Assembly (NCBI RefSeq): GCF_028618435.1
Contig: NZ_JAQISW010000007.1
Span: 1 to 64,000 of the forward strand
Direction of reading: 5' to 3'
Length of the DNA: 64,000 nt
DNA from: Bartonella sp. MM73XJBT.G
Lineage (GTDB): Bacteria; Pseudomonadota; Alphaproteobacteria; Rhizobiales; Rhizobiaceae
A model generated the notes under the pieces. The model was not told where the DNA came from. It did not search any database and saw nothing but the letters and a program-made list of their open reading frames with translations. Made by a program: the position numbers and the translations under genes. Shown in pieces: positions 26,865 to 37,310 of the stretch (position 1 is its first letter; the number at the start of each line of letters is the position of its first letter).

Positions 26865-28082
26865 TTACTTTGCTTTTGCTTTGAATGCTTGATTAAAATC
26901 AGAACCGCTTGGATTTTGAAAAACCTTTAGACCAAAACAGTGAAGAATGGAATAAAGATGATCGAAAATATCACCTTGAATTTGTTCATAGTCTAGCCAA
27001 ACAGTGGTATTCGTAAAGCAATAGATTTCCAAGGGCAAACCATTTTCTGTAGGGGGCAGTTGTCGGGCCATAAAGGTCATATTGGGGTTGATGTTGAGAT
27101 GCTGTTGTAGATAAGCAAAAACATAAGCACGAAAAGTTCCAATGTTGGTTAAACGGCGCGTATTGGCTACAACGTCATGATTTTTATCTAATTGAGCGTT
27201 CCATTGATCAATTTCTGCTCTTTTTTGCGTGAAATAATTTTCTAATAAATTAAATCGGGAAAGATATTCTTGTTCTTCTTCTGTGAGAAAATGAATACTA
27301 GATTGATCAATAAAAAGAGAGCGTTTGATGCGTCTGCCACCTGATTCTTGCATTCCACGCCAATTTTTAAAAGGATCGGTTACAAGCTTACGAATCGGTA
27401 CTGAGGTGATAGTGTTGTCGAAATTTTGAACTTTAACAGTATGAAGGGCAATTTCAATAACATCACCATCAGCACCAAGATTGGGAATTTCAATCCAATC
27501 ACCAACACGAACCATATCGGTGGATGAAATTTGAATACCGGCAACAAGAGAAAGAAGTGTATCTTGAAAAATTAACATGAGAACTGCGGCCATTGCACCA
27601 AGACCGGAGAAAAGAATAAGAGGGGAGCGGTCAATTAATGTGGCGACCATTAAAACTGCCGCAATCGCAAAAAGTGCAATTTTAGCAATTTGAATATAAC
27701 CTTTTATTGGTTTTAGTCGGGCTGTTGGCCGTTGTTCGTAAAGGATGTTAATGATGTTGAGACAGGCAGAAATTGTTAGAACAACAAAAAAGATAATGAA
27801 GGCATTGGCAACATTATTGATGACAGTGCTGAATGCATCGGGCAATGTTGGTATAAAATTAACACCGACTGAAAGAATAAAAGCTGAAATGATATTTGCT
27901 AGGTATTGAATAGCATTTTTAATATCAGTTGTTGTATTCTTGGGGAGGAGAGAAGAAAGTTTTTTTGCTCCGTGGATGAGTAATTTTCGTCCTGCAAAGT
28001 TGATTAAAAGGGCAAATATAGTAAGAATAACAAGCCAAGAAATAGCTTCTAACCACGGATATTGAACAATAAATTCGATCAC
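26865..28082 (-). CDS. MscS-family mechanosensitive channel (YbdG-like)
   Basis: The 405-residue protein has about five N-terminal membrane helices and the MscS core: pore helix region LFSGLGAMAAVLMLIFQDTLLSLVAG, then the beta domain with DMVRVGDWIEIPNLGADGDV and TITSVPIRKLVTDPFKNWRGM. The C-terminal extension is as in E. coli YbdG, a larger MscS homologue. It opens under membrane tension to release solutes during osmotic downshock. Starts 70 bp before the Na/Pi gene on the same strand. Confidence 0.92.
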   Translation of the reverse strand: MIEFIVQYPWLEAISWLVILTIFALLINFAGRKLLIHGAKKLSSLLPKNTTTDIKNAIQYLANIISAFILSVGVNFIPTLPDAFSTVINNVANAFIIFFVVLTISACLNIINILYEQRPTARLKPIKGYIQIAKIALFAIAAVLMVATLIDRSPLILFSGLGAMAAVLMLIFQDTLLSLVAGIQISSTDMVRVGDWIEIPNLGADGDVIEIALHTVKVQNFDNTITSVPIRKLVTDPFKNWRGMQESGGRRIKRSLFIDQSSIHFLTEEEQEYLSRFNLLENYFTQKRAEIDQWNAQLDKNHDVVANTRRLTNIGTFRAYVFAYLQQHLNINPNMTFMARQLPPTENGLPLEIYCFTNTTVWLDYEQIQGDIFDHLYSILHCFGLKVFQNPSGSDFNQAFKAKAK

Positions 28083-28216
28083 TTTTTACTCTCCATTTCT
28101 AAAATTATAGGCAGTTGAGAGATTAAAATTTTACAACTGCTTAAGAGGAAGTCTTGGAATTATGCTCTAAAGTCGTTAAATATGCAAAAAAGAATTTTTA
28201 AACTCTGTGAGAGATA

Positions 28217-30154
28217 ATGCGTTTCCCGTCTGATTTTCTTAATGAACTGCGTAGCAGACTTCCAATTTCAACAGTGATTGGTCAACGGGTGGACTTTGAT
28301 CCTCGAAAAAGTAAGCCTTCACGGGGAGATTTTTGGTGTTGTTGTCCATTTCATGGTGAGAAAACGCCCAGTTTTCATTGTGATGATCATAAAGGGCGTT
28401 ATTATTGTTTTGGTTGTGGTGTAAGCGGAGATATTTTTACCTTCCTGTGCGAGCTTGATGGATTGCATTTTTCAGAAAGTGTCGAGCGTTTGGCTGATTT
28501 TGCAGGAATGAAACTCCCTATTTTGGATCCACAAAGTCATCAACGTCAAATGGAAAAAGCTGACCTTTATGATGTGATGAAGATTGCGACAGATTTTTTT
28601 CAATATCATTTACGCGATCAAGAAGGTGTGAAGGCACGTTGTTATCTGGAGGAACGTGGTGTTACGCAAAAACTTATAGAGCGTTTTCGAATTGGTTTTG
28701 CACCGGTAAGGCGTACAGCTTTGAAAGAAGCTTTAAGTGCTCGTGGTATCTCAATAAAGCAAATGGAAGAATGTGGACTTCTCACAGCGCATGAGGAGGG
28801 GGGGGCTTCTTATGATCGATTTAGAAATCGCATTATGTTTCCTATCGAAGATTTGCGTGGACGTGTGGTGGCTTTTGGAGGGCGTGCGTTAGAAAAAGAG
28901 AAGCGCGCAAAATATCTTAACAGCCCGGAAACAGTGCTCTTTCATAAAGGAAATATACTTTATAATGCGGCAGCGGCTCGCAAAAATAGTCGCTTTGTTG
29001 GCGATGAAAAAATTCATTCACTTCTGGTTGTCGAGGGGTATATGGATGTCATTGCTTTGACTAAAGCCGGTTTTGAGGGAGTCGTAGCACCCTTAGGAAC
29101 AGCATTGACGGAAGCGCAAATTGAGCTTTTATGGCAGATGGGCAAGGAGCCTATTTTGTGTTTTGATGGTGATGCTGCTGGTTTAAAGGCTGCTTTTCGC
29201 GTTGCTGATCGGGTATTGCCTCTTTTAAAGGTGGGGGTTTGTGTCCGCTTTGTTTTGTTGCCACAAGGAAAAGATCCTGATGAAATTGTTTGTGCTGGTG
29301 GTGCGTCCCTTTTTTCTTCTTTTTTGCAAAAAGCCATACCTTTGATTGAGCTTTTATGGTGGCGGGCTACCTATGGAAAGCATTTTGAAACGCCAGAGGC
29401 ACGAGCGGCGCTTGAAAAACAACTCAAACAACAAATTTTTACGATTAAGGATGAAGATGTCCGTCGTTATTATTTGCAAGATATAAAACAACGCCTTTTT
29501 GATTTTTTTCGTCCCTCTTTTTTTAAAAAGAAGGGGGGAGGGCGCTATGAACAGGTTTCATCCAATAGGATCTTTAAAGATCAATCCTTTTCTCTGTTAG
29601 AAAATTCTGAAATAGTGCGAAATTCTTCACAGGCTATACCTTTACGTGAAGCTGTGATTTTACTTACTTTAGCTTACTATCCTGAGTTATGGCATGAAAA
29701 TTTTGAGATTCTCTCTGAGTTAGAATTAAAAAATACACAATTGATGTATTTTCACCAAACGATGCTGGAAATTCTTGGGAATCAGCTGCTTCATGATAAA
29801 GAAACAATGGTTGCGTTCTTAGAAAGAAGAGGGCAAAAGGCTTTATTAGAGCGTATGAAACATCTTGTGCAAAATATTGGTATGCGTATTATCTTTGCTG
29901 GAGCTCCTATAGAAGATGCACGTGCTATATTAAAACAAGCTGTCTACTTGCATCTTCAGGAATACCACCTACATAAGAGGTTACAGGATATTGAAGAGCA
30001 ACTTGTAGAAAATCCTAAGAGTGAGGTTTTTGATCTGCTTCGGGAGATAAAAAATGAGCTGGAGCAGATGCAGGCGACAGAAGCATTAATTGAAGGGTTT
30101 GGAAGTTGGTTGGATGAAAAAATAGACGGGAATACACAAGATACGATAAAATGA
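28217..30154 (+). CDS. dnaG: DNA primase
   Basis: DnaG makes RNA primers at the replication fork. The 645-residue protein has the N-terminal zinc-binding domain (CCPFHGEKTPSFHCDDHKG, then YYCFGCGVSGD, residues about 35-70), the catalytic TOPRIM domain with LLVVEGYMDVIALTKAG near residue 275 and CFDGDAAGLKAA near 320, and a C-terminal helicase-binding domain. Normal length. It precedes rpoD by 384 bp, the conserved dnaG-rpoD order. Confidence 0.97.
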   Translation: MRFPSDFLNELRSRLPISTVIGQRVDFDPRKSKPSRGDFWCCCPFHGEKTPSFHCDDHKGRYYCFGCGVSGDIFTFLCELDGLHFSESVERLADFAGMKLPILDPQSHQRQMEKADLYDVMKIATDFFQYHLRDQEGVKARCYLEERGVTQKLIERFRIGFAPVRRTALKEALSARGISIKQMEECGLLTAHEEGGASYDRFRNRIMFPIEDLRGRVVAFGGRALEKEKRAKYLNSPETVLFHKGNILYNAAAARKNSRFVGDEKIHSLLVVEGYMDVIALTKAGFEGVVAPLGTALTEAQIELLWQMGKEPILCFDGDAAGLKAAFRVADRVLPLLKVGVCVRFVLLPQGKDPDEIVCAGGASLFSSFLQKAIPLIELLWWRATYGKHFETPEARAALEKQLKQQIFTIKDEDVRRYYLQDIKQRLFDFFRPSFFKKKGGGRYEQVSSNRIFKDQSFSLLENSEIVRNSSQAIPLREAVILLTLAYYPELWHENFEILSELELKNTQLMYFHQTMLEILGNQLLHDKETMVAFLERRGQKALLERMKHLVQNIGMRIIFAGAPIEDARAILKQAVYLHLQEYHLHKRLQDIEEQLVENPKSEVFDLLREIKNELEQMQATEALIEGFGSWLDEKIDGNTQDTIK

Positions 30155-30323
30155 TTCGCTTTTTTAGTGCGAATCAGTCACTTAAATTTTAGATAAGGAA
30201 GTGTATGTGGAATGACATTTTCATAAAGATGATAATGAAATTTTAGAATGAATTTTAGGAAAAGCGGGAAATTGGTTCTTAACGATAGGGTACAGAGATT
30301 ATCTCAGAAGGACTGAGAGGTGT

Positions 30324-30355
30324 CGGGGAAACTTCTGGAGTTTTCCCGCGTTTTT
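30324..30355 (+). terminator. Probable terminator after dnaG
   Basis: CGGGGAAAC (30324-30332) pairs imperfectly with GTTTTCCCG (30340-30348), followed by T5 at 30351-30355. A small stem CTCAG/CTGAG (30303-30317) precedes it. The rest of the 384-bp dnaG-rpoD gap holds no gene. Confidence 0.5.
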
Positions 30356-30538
30356 GTCTGGATGATAAGTTTATCTGGATATTAAGGCATATACAAAATG
30401 TATTCTTTCCAATAGTAATCTCTTAAAAGGAAGTATATATGAGAAGCTGTTGGTCGATTTAAGTGAGAACAAAAAAGCTGGTCACATGGAAACTATGGTT
30501 ACATGGAAGCTATGAAGTGATCGAGTGGAGTTTATGGT

Positions 30539-32554
30539 ATGGCAACAAAGGTTAAACAGAAAGATAATACGGAAGTAACAACCCAAGCGAGTTTGGAGGG
30601 TCCTCTTCTTGATTTTTCTGATGATGCCATCAAGAAAATGATTAAACTTGCCAAAAAAAATGGTTACGTAACGATGGATGAACTCAATGCTGTTCTTCCT
30701 TCCGATGAGGTTACGTCCGAACAAATTGAAGATATCTTGGCGATGTTTTCTGAGATGGGGGTTAATGTTGTCGATGATGAGGATGAAGTTGAGTCCGAAA
30801 ATTATGAAGACGAAGTTACGGTAGAGGGGGGGGATTTAGTAGAGGCCTCTAGCCACGCACTTGCAACGACAACGAATAAACGCGAAGTAACAGATCGTAC
30901 GGATGATCCGGTGCGTATGTATTTACGTGAGATGGGAGCTGTTGAGCTTCTGTCACGGGAAGGCGAAATTGCCATTGCTAAGCGTATTGAGGCAGGGCGT
31001 GAGACAATGATTGCGGGACTTTGTGAGAGCCCTTTAACTTTTCAGGCCCTGATTATCTGGCGTGATGAGTTAAAAGAACAGCGCATTCTTCTTCGTGAAA
31101 TTATTGATCTTGAAACGACTTATGCTGGTCCAGAAGCAAAACAGGCTCCTGTTATTGAGCGAAGTGAAGTTGATAAGATAAAAGAAGAAAAGATGTCTTC
31201 TGCTATACGTAATATGGGGGAAAATATAGGAGAAAGAAGCATTGAAGACGATGATGAAGAAGATGATGATGATGTTAACTTATCCCTTGCAGCAATGGAA
31301 AATGAACTTTGTCCTCAAGTTATGGAAACATTGGATTTTATTGCTCAAACCTATGTAAAATTACGCAAATTACAAGACCAGCATGTTGAAAGCAGTTTGG
31401 CAGAGCGTAAAGAGGGGGCTCTTACAGCTTCTCAAAAGAAAAAATATATTCAACTAAAGGGTGAGTTGATTCAAGCCGTAAAGTCTCTCTCTTTGAACCA
31501 AAATCGTATCGAAGCTTTGGTTGAACAGCTTTATGACATCAATAAGAGATTGATTCATAATGAAGGTAAGCTGAAACGAATTGCGAACAGTTATGGCATT
31601 GGCCATGAAGATTTTTTAAAGGAATATCAAGGCCGTGAATTGGATGCGGATTGGATGAATTATATTGCCGCTTTGCCTGCACCGGGTTGGAAAGAATTTT
31701 CAATGCGTGAAGCAAAAGAAATTCAAAAACTGCGGAGTGAAATACAAAATCTCGCGCAAGAAACGGCTATTTCTATTGGTGAATTTCGCCGGATTGTGAT
31801 GCAGGTGCAGAAAGGTGAACGCGAATCAACCATTGCGAAAAAAGAGATGGTCGAATCTAATTTACGTCTTGTCATTTCAATTGCAAAAAAATACACGAAT
31901 CGTGGTTTGCAGTTTCTTGACCTTATTCAAGAGGGAAATATCGGTTTGATGAAGGCTGTGGATAAGTTTGAATATCGGCGCGGCTACAAATTTTCAACTT
32001 ATGCCACATGGTGGATTCGTCAAGCCATTACGCGGTCAATTGCAGATCAGGCACGTACTATTCGTATCCCTGTTCATATGATTGAAACAATTAATAAAAT
32101 CGTTCGTACTTCACGTCAGATTCTCCATGAAATTGGACGAGAGCCAACACCAGAAGAATTATCTAGCAAGCTTTCTATGCCGTTAGAAAAAGTGAGAAAG
32201 GTTCTAAAAATTGCAAAGGAGCCTATTTCGCTCGAAACACCTGTTGGTGATGAAGATGATTCTCATTTGGGTGATTTTATCGAGGATAGGAATGCATTAT
32301 TACCCATTGATGCTGCTATTCAAGCAAACTTACGCGATACGACAACACGCGTTCTTGCTTCATTAACACCACGCGAAGAACGTGTTTTGCGGATGCGTTT
32401 TGGGATAGGGATGAATACAGATCATACTCTAGAAGAAGTAGGACAACAGTTCTCAGTTACAAGAGAACGCATTCGTCAGATTGAAGCAAAGGCACTTCGT
32501 AAATTGAAGCATCCTAGCCGCTCACGAAAATTACGCAGTTTTCTCGATTCTTAA
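30539..32554 (+). CDS. rpoD: RNA polymerase primary sigma factor RpoD
   Basis: This 671-residue sigma-70 directs housekeeping transcription. Region 1.1 is at the N-terminus; region 1.2 reads [20 protein letters not shown] near residue 122; an acidic non-conserved stretch ([12 protein letters not shown]) lies near 236; region 2 has [20 protein letters not shown] and [19 protein letters not shown]; region 4 has the [27 protein letters not shown] precedes the ATG. Normal alphaproteobacterial length. Confidence 0.98.
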   Translation: MATKVKQKDNTEVTTQASLEGPLLDFSDDAIKKMIKLAKKNGYVTMDELNAVLPSDEVTSEQIEDILAMFSEMGVNVVDDEDEVESENYEDEVTVEGGDLVEASSHALATTTNKREVTDRTDDPVRMYLREMGAVELLSREGEIAIAKRIEAGRETMIAGLCESPLTFQALIIWRDELKEQRILLREIIDLETTYAGPEAKQAPVIERSEVDKIKEEKMSSAIRNMGENIGERSIEDDDEEDDDDVNLSLAAMENELCPQVMETLDFIAQTYVKLRKLQDQHVESSLAERKEGALTASQKKKYIQLKGELIQAVKSLSLNQNRIEALVEQLYDINKRLIHNEGKLKRIANSYGIGHEDFLKEYQGRELDADWMNYIAALPAPGWKEFSMREAKEIQKLRSEIQNLAQETAISIGEFRRIVMQVQKGERESTIAKKEMVESNLRLVISIAKKYTNRGLQFLDLIQEGNIGLMKAVDKFEYRRGYKFSTYATWWIRQAITRSIADQARTIRIPVHMIETINKIVRTSRQILHEIGREPTPEELSSKLSMPLEKVRKVLKIAKEPISLETPVGDEDDSHLGDFIEDRNALLPIDAAIQANLRDTTTRVLASLTPREERVLRMRFGIGMNTDHTLEEVGQQFSVTRERIRQIEAKALRKLKHPSRSRKLRSFLDS

Positions 32555-33171
32555 ATAAAGAAATTGGTGCATTTAAATCATTTTCCCTTTCTTCTTCATA
32601 GAGGAGGAGGTTTGTTACTGTGTACTTAGAGATTTTTTGAGAAAAATATGGGAAGACTTCAAATAATCTAGAAAACTTACGATATTTAACGTTTTTTATA
32701 GCTTTGAGGTTTTGTACTTCTCTGTTTCAAAAGAATAGATATAAGGCAAAGAATGGTCATGAAGCAGAGAGGTGAGGGGAGCTTTTAAGAAATGAACGAT
32801 AAAATATTATCTTGCCTGGAGCGGTTCGTTTTTTTAAAGATGGGATATCTTAAAAATAAATTTACCGTACAGCGTACTGTCTTTTTGATGAGAAAGATGT
32901 ATTCTTTGTAAGAATTATTCACTTGTTTTTACACAACGCATTTTACTCCTTGTCAGTTTACAAAGGGATTTTTCAATGGGTTATATTCATTTATATGCGC
33001 TATTTTTTGAATATGCCTTTTTTCTTCAGATCAATTTTAAGAAAATTGTATGAAGTAAGCATTGAGCTGAATCTTTTTAAGAGACAGAAATCAATAAAAT
33101 TATAGAAGTTAAACTTCTAATTTTTTCTTTTTTATTAATCGTTTTAATTTTAAAAAGGTGTGTCTGAGTTT
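32555..33171. other. Gene-poor region after rpoD
   Basis: About 615 bp. A short plus-strand frame at 32923-33105 is hydrophobic and AT-rich with no SD or family and was not accepted. Nothing else seen. Confidence 0.45.
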
Positions 33172-33633
33172 ATGAGTAGAGAACTTCCTTTTTGGAAAGT
33201 AAAAAAATTAGAAGAACTTTCCTTTTCTGAGTGGGAAAGCCTTTGTGATGGCTGTGGTCGTTGTTGTCTCCATAAAGTTGAGGATGATGATACGGGCGAT
33301 CTATATGGGACTAGTATTGCTTGTCGTCTTTTAGATGGGGAAACTTGCCAGTGTCGAGACTATGTTCATCGTAAATCAATTGTACCAGATTGTATATCGT
33401 TAGATATTACAACAGTTAAAACGGCGCGTTGGCTTCCAAGAAGTTGTGCTTATAAATTAATTCATGAAGGAAAAGATCTCCCATGGTGGCATCCATTGAT
33501 ATCAGGAGATTGTCAGACGGTGCATAACGCACATATTTCTGCACGTGGATACATAGAGATCTACGAAGATGAATTGTCATCTGAAGAAGATTACCTTACT
33601 CATATTACTGGTCTCCTATGCGAAGGCCAGTAA
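33172..33633 (+). CDS. UPF0260 / YcgN-type cysteine-cluster protein
   Basis: The protein (153 residues from ATG 33172; GTG 33160 in frame is an alternative) has the family's cysteine cluster CDGCGRCCLHKVED near residue 25, then CRLLDGETCQCRDYVHR and CISLD, eight or more conserved Cys that probably bind a metal or Fe-S cluster. Further family signatures are WLPRSCAYKL and WWHPLISGD. Function is not established. Convergent with the SIMPL gene, 29 bp apart. Confidence 0.9.
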   Translation: MSRELPFWKVKKLEELSFSEWESLCDGCGRCCLHKVEDDDTGDLYGTSIACRLLDGETCQCRDYVHRKSIVPDCISLDITTVKTARWLPRSCAYKLIHEGKDLPWWHPLISGDCQTVHNAHISARGYIEIYEDELSSEEDYLTHITGLLCEGQ

Positions 33634-33662
33634 TATGAGCGTTTTATAGAATGGTTGGTGAT

Positions 33663-34394
33663 TTAATCGATCGCAAAGACGACAGTGATACTCACATTAT
33701 AATTTAATTCACCCCCGGCAAAATTTGTATCTGCGTAGCTTGCATCTGCTGCTCTACTCATGAGACGCGGGGTTGGACGATAGTAATCATCTTTTTCATT
33801 GATTTCAATAATTTTTCCTAATTTTAAATCAGCCGCTTTTGCTATTGTTTGCGCTTTTTCAATGGCTTCAGTAATGGCTTTTTTACGTGCTTCTTGATAA
33901 AATGGCTTTGTATCTGCGTTGGTAAAAGTGATGCCATTCACTGAATTAACTCCCAAGGCCATTGCTTGGTCAAAGATTTTACCAGCATTGTTAAGATCAC
34001 GAATGCGTACAGTTAAAGAATTTGAAACGTGATAGAGTTTTTCATTATTCTTTTTTTCGTGGGACGACTGATAAATAGATAAACCTGATGTTTGTAAATC
34101 ATTGGCTTGGATGCCATTATTTTTAAAAGCTTTTATAATATCGTTGACTGATTGATTATTGGACGCTAATGCTTTCTGAGCTGTTTTATCATGGGTGACA
34201 ACGGCGAGATTAATAATTGCCATATCCGGTGCAGCTTGACTCTCTCCCACTGCGGTCACTGTAATCGTTGCATCTCTTTTATTTTCTTCAGCATAAGCAC
34301 GTACAATAGTCAACGAAGTTGCTAAGAGTGTGAATATTAATATAGCTATTTTAACCAAAGAACTCTTCAATGGTTGAATTTTCTTTTCTATCAT
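33663..34394 (-). CDS. SIMPL (DUF541) periplasmic protein, BP26/Omp28-like
   Basis: The 243-residue protein has an N-terminal signal peptide (AILIFTLLATSLTIVRAYA) and one SIMPL domain: ITVTAVGESQAAPDMAIINL, GIQANDLQTSGLSIYQ, LTVRIRDLNNAGKIFDQAM, and ARKKAITEAIEKAQTIAKAA near residue 170. Brucella BP26/Omp28, a major periplasmic antigen, belongs to this family and has about the same length. The product probably assembles into a periplasmic oligomer. AAGGA precedes the start. Confidence 0.88.
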   Translation of the reverse strand: MIEKKIQPLKSSLVKIAILIFTLLATSLTIVRAYAEENKRDATITVTAVGESQAAPDMAIINLAVVTHDKTAQKALASNNQSVNDIIKAFKNNGIQANDLQTSGLSIYQSSHEKKNNEKLYHVSNSLTVRIRDLNNAGKIFDQAMALGVNSVNGITFTNADTKPFYQEARKKAITEAIEKAQTIAKAADLKLGKIIEINEKDDYYRPTPRLMSRAADASYADTNFAGGELNYNVSITVVFAID

Positions 34395-34562
34395 ATCTAT
34401 TCCTTTACATTTGTTATGACTACTCTCTCATTTTTGAGAGTTCTTGTAAAGAAATTAGGGCATTAGAAAAAAAACCAATAGAAAAGAGAAAAAGATGGGT
34501 TATAATCCACGTCAGCTCTTGTATCATAGAGCATTTTAGTTTAGAGAGAGACCACCTATATG

Positions 34563-34639
34563 GGGCCTGTAGCTCAATTGGTTAGAGCCAGCGGCTCATA
34601 ACCGCTTGGTTGGGGGTTCGAGTCCCTCCGGGCCCACCA
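34563..34639 (+). tRNA. tRNA with CAT anticodon, tRNA-Ile2 type
   Basis: Acceptor GGGCCTG/CGGGCCC, D arm GCTC/GAGC, anticodon loop CTCATAA in stem GCGG/CCGC, T arm GGGGG/CCCTC, encoded CCA. The body matches tRNA-Ile2, whose C34 is changed to lysidine by TilS to read AUA. Annotation software often labels it tRNA-Met. It differs from the elongator tRNA-Met at 4255-4331. Confidence 0.9.
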
Positions 34640-35793
34640 ATAGGGGATTGTCCAATAGGAAAATGAATACTTAGTGAAAGTTTGAAGATGCTCCTTTGCT
34701 TCGTTTTTTGATTTATTTCTCCGTTTGTTCTTGATTGTTTTGTCATTTTTTGTTGCAGTGTTTTTCTATAAATCATTTTAATATATAGAATGATGATATA
34801 CTTTTCAGTCTCATCAAAAAAATGCTTTCATTTGCAACATTGGGGAAATCTGGATTAATTTGATGTGTGTTTCTGCTTACACTCTTAATTCATATACTGT
34901 TTTTTACTTTATTCTGTGAGATGTTTTTCATAAAGTAGGAGTTTAACCTCTTCATGAGGTGAGTTTGTTTATGCTTGTTCTGCAAATGACAGGATCGAAT
35001 AAAATCAAAGCTAAACATTGTGTTTGTTCATAGCAAATGTCGCGGAAAACGGTGAGTGTTAATCCACTTTCTTTGAATGATCTCTACCTTTTGAGACGTT
35101 TGAATAACATCTTCTGCCTCATGCTCAAATTGTTATTGAACTCAGAAAATCTTTTTTTACCTTATTCTCATAAGGAATCTTCCGTATTTTGGTAAATCTT
35201 CCATTTTTTTATTTACGTGAGAGAATTTCTTCCTTGTTGTAAATCTATATACAATTTACGTATGGAGATCATAGGTGATGATTCATTTTATTTTTTTAAC
35301 ATCGCCATTTTTATTCATGATAGAGAATCAGTATTTAAAGAGTGTTTTTAGAGGGAGATTGCTTTGTAAATGCATTACAGGGTTTTAGGGAACATGACTG
35401 TTTATAAGGACTTATTCTTATAACATTGTTATATTCTTATTTTGTAATATTGTTTAAAAAACATAGATGGTTCTATGTAGAATAAGATTATGGTATATTT
35501 TTCTTTTGAAATAAGCTTCTTCGTATTCTTTTATAAAGAGTTCAGGGGTATCTTCAGGGATATTTTCACATTAATTTGTTATTGGTCCGAATCACAAGAT
35601 TTTCGTAATATTATGTGCGTTGTTGATAGATCGTACCAATTTTCATAAGAAAGTTTGGATCGAGCGATGCTTTCTTTTTCACCATGGTACATAACTCATA
35701 GAATTTTATCTTATTTTATAAAATAAGTTTGTACACAATTGCTTCCATACTGCCTATTGCAAATATTTTTTTCTAAGGTATGAGATATATTTA
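34640..35793. other. Gene-poor region at the left edge of the accessory island
   Basis: About 1.15 kb directly after the tRNA. No SD-backed ORF or repeat was found; stops are frequent in all frames. Its position next to a tRNA 3' end would suit decayed integrated DNA. Confidence 0.45.
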
Positions 35794-35807
35794 AACGCTT
35801 TAGCGTT
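35794..35807. promoter_or_regulatory. Palindromic operator, left copy
   Basis: AACGCT-TT-AGCGTT, a perfect palindrome, is followed by a TATATT box (35807-35812) 24 nt before the small gene's start. The same core ACGCT-WT-AGCGT is found at 36277-36288. Confidence 0.7.
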
Positions 35808-35835
35808 ATATTGTTTGACAATATGGAGTGTGACT

Positions 35836-36018
35836 ATGAAGAGTGATGAAAAATTTGAGACGACTTTATCGGATATTATTGTTAAATGGGAGTCTTTATC
35901 AACCTCTCAAAAGCAAGCAATATTGGATAGAGTAGAAAATTCTACAACTGCTTCTCATTCAACAGAACATTTAAAGCCTCAATCTTCTTTTTATCTCCAG
36001 ACGAAATCAAAGCTATAA
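35836..36018 (+). CDS. Small hypothetical protein, 60 residues, operator-controlled
   Basis: ATG at 35836 has GGAG at 35825-35828. The product starts MKSDEKFETTLSDIIVKWES and is charged and probably helical in its first 40 residues (SLSTSQKQAILDRVEN), with a Ser/Thr-rich tail. No family recognised. Its last 77 bp overlap the end of the HTH gene on the other strand, and both genes have the same operator at their promoters. That pairing suggests a regulator-target or toxin-antitoxin-like unit, which is inference. Confidence 0.55.
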   Translation: MKSDEKFETTLSDIIVKWESLSTSQKQAILDRVENSTTASHSTEHLKPQSSFYLQTKSKL

Positions 36019-36256
36019 GTTTTAAGTCTTCATCGGAGATGTTGAAGCCAGTTATGACATATATGGCGCTAGCATTTCCGAGTGTGTTTAGAATAGCCAT
36101 CAGTTTATCGACTGAAGGTCTCTTGCCTCCTTTTATCATTTGTTGGACATAGTTTTGTCCACATCCTGCTGCTCTGCTTATTTCGATCATTGTCCGTCCG
36201 TCACTTTTTATCAATTCAATTAAGCGTTGGAACCAATCTTTTTCAGTCTTTGTCAT
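35942..36256 (-). CDS. Small XRE/phage-type helix-turn-helix repressor
   Basis: ATG at 36254-36256 has AAAGG at 36264-36268; the longer frame to 36274 is less likely. The 104-residue protein has an HTH at about residues 17-50: GRTMIEISRAAGCGQNYVQQ and then KGGKRPSVDKLMAILNTLG, as in lambda-type repressors. A helical C-terminus (SDEDLKLIALISSGDKKKIE) could dimerise. It has no peptidase domain. The palindrome at 36277-36288 lies just upstream of its SD, so autoregulation is likely. Confidence 0.8.
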   Translation of the reverse strand: MTKTEKDWFQRLIELIKSDGRTMIEISRAAGCGQNYVQQMIKGGKRPSVDKLMAILNTLGNASAIYVITGFNISDEDLKLIALISSGDKKKIEALNVLLNEKQL

Positions 36257-36276
36257 TTTTAGACCTTTACACATTT

Positions 36277-36288
36277 ACGCTATAGCGT
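36277..36288. promoter_or_regulatory. Palindromic operator, right copy
   Basis: ACGCTATAGCGT, perfect palindrome, 21 bp upstream of the HTH start codon. It shares the core ACGCT-WT-AGCGT with 35794-35807. Confidence 0.7.
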
Positions 36289-36341
36289 TAATATTGCATC
36301 GCGAATCCATAATATATGATACAAGGAGCGTGAAAATATCC

Positions 36342-36443
36342 ATGCGTAGCTCTTCGCTAATGAAGCATATAGAGTTGTTTTTAACTAATAACAAAATGTC
36401 CCCATACACTTTTAGATTCGAATCAATAAAAATGGTTCCTTAG
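36342..36443 (+). pseudogene. Possible short remnant of a phage regulator
   Basis: A 33-residue frame (SSLMKHIELFLTNNKMSPYT and on) resembles the start of small phage DNA-binding proteins that begin with an IExFL..NxMSxxTF helix pair, then stops where the recognition part should follow. AAGGAG lies 13 nt upstream. Weak evidence. Confidence 0.25.
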
Positions 36444-36720
36444 TTCCACGGTTGTGAAGAAATCAGCGCGTATACCAGAAACGGTAATACGCATGCGTGT
36501 TTTCATAAGATTTCGCTGTGATAGTATACGTAGCAGCATTATAAATCAAGATATACCCCAACATCAGCATTTGTAAAAATTCTGTGTTAAGTCGATATGT
36601 GAGTATATGATGAAAGCTTTACAGCCTTAAGATATAAAATCGTGATTATAGAAAAAACATAAATTCATAGGTTTAAAATGCTCATTTCTCTTTTATTGTA
36701 ATAAATTAGGTCACTATCAG

Positions 36721-37310
36721 ATGGTATGTCGTATGTATGTGTTAAAAAACTTTGGAAATATCAAAAAAAGTGATTTTGCTGTTTTTATAGAACATAAAAA
36801 TAATTTGGGGCACGAAGATGGTTGTGTGGGGAATAGAATATACGCAACCAATAGTTCTATGAAGATGGGGGTACTTTTGATGATACGACAGTTTATAATA
36901 AAATCTGTGTTTATGACAATGCGCTAATATATGATCGTCTAAGTTGGTCAATAATTTGCATGTTTATGAGGGGGGAGAATTTTTTGTCATTTGAATATGA
37001 GTGGAGAGGTATATGTTTATACTAACGTAGTCGTTTTGGGTTAAATTTTGAATGCTTAATATCTCAATATATTGAAGTTTATAGAGATACTCGTGATTAT
37101 AGAAAGGCTCGTGTTTATAATAATGTTTTGGTTTGTGGTGATGTAAAAATTTGTGGGAAGGTAAAACTACTTTACAGAAAAGCTGTGTTTTGTGACACTG
37201 AAGATTTTTGTAATAACGAAAAAATTTTCACATACATCCATATTCCATACAGCGAAAAGAGGAAGATAGGGACATTTCAAAGAAGGCGTGTATTGGTTTT
37301 ATCACATTAT
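36721..37310 (+). pseudogene. Decayed hexapeptide-repeat (VYDNA-type) phage protein
   Basis: The start (LKNFGNIKKSDFAVFIEHKN, then LGHEDGC) matches phage-associated proteins that begin with a K-x-F-G-x-[IV]-K-K-G-D-x-G-G-F-[IV]-E segment and continue with long VYDNA-type beta-helix repeats. After frameshifts the repeats are still visible: TVYNKICVYDNALIYD (about 36877), GEVYVYTNVVVLG (about 36995) and YRKARVYNNVLVCGDVKICG (about 37100). Stops and shifts break it up. It is probably a tail-associated or surface protein gene in decay. Confidence 0.55.

Noticed and set aside
32923-33105. Plus-strand 60-codon hydrophobic ORF after rpoD
   Set aside because: Hydrophobicity follows from T-rich DNA; no SD and no recognised family.
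34582-34776. Minus-strand ORF containing GGPGGTRTPN
   Set aside because: It is the typical false protein read antisense to a tRNA gene.
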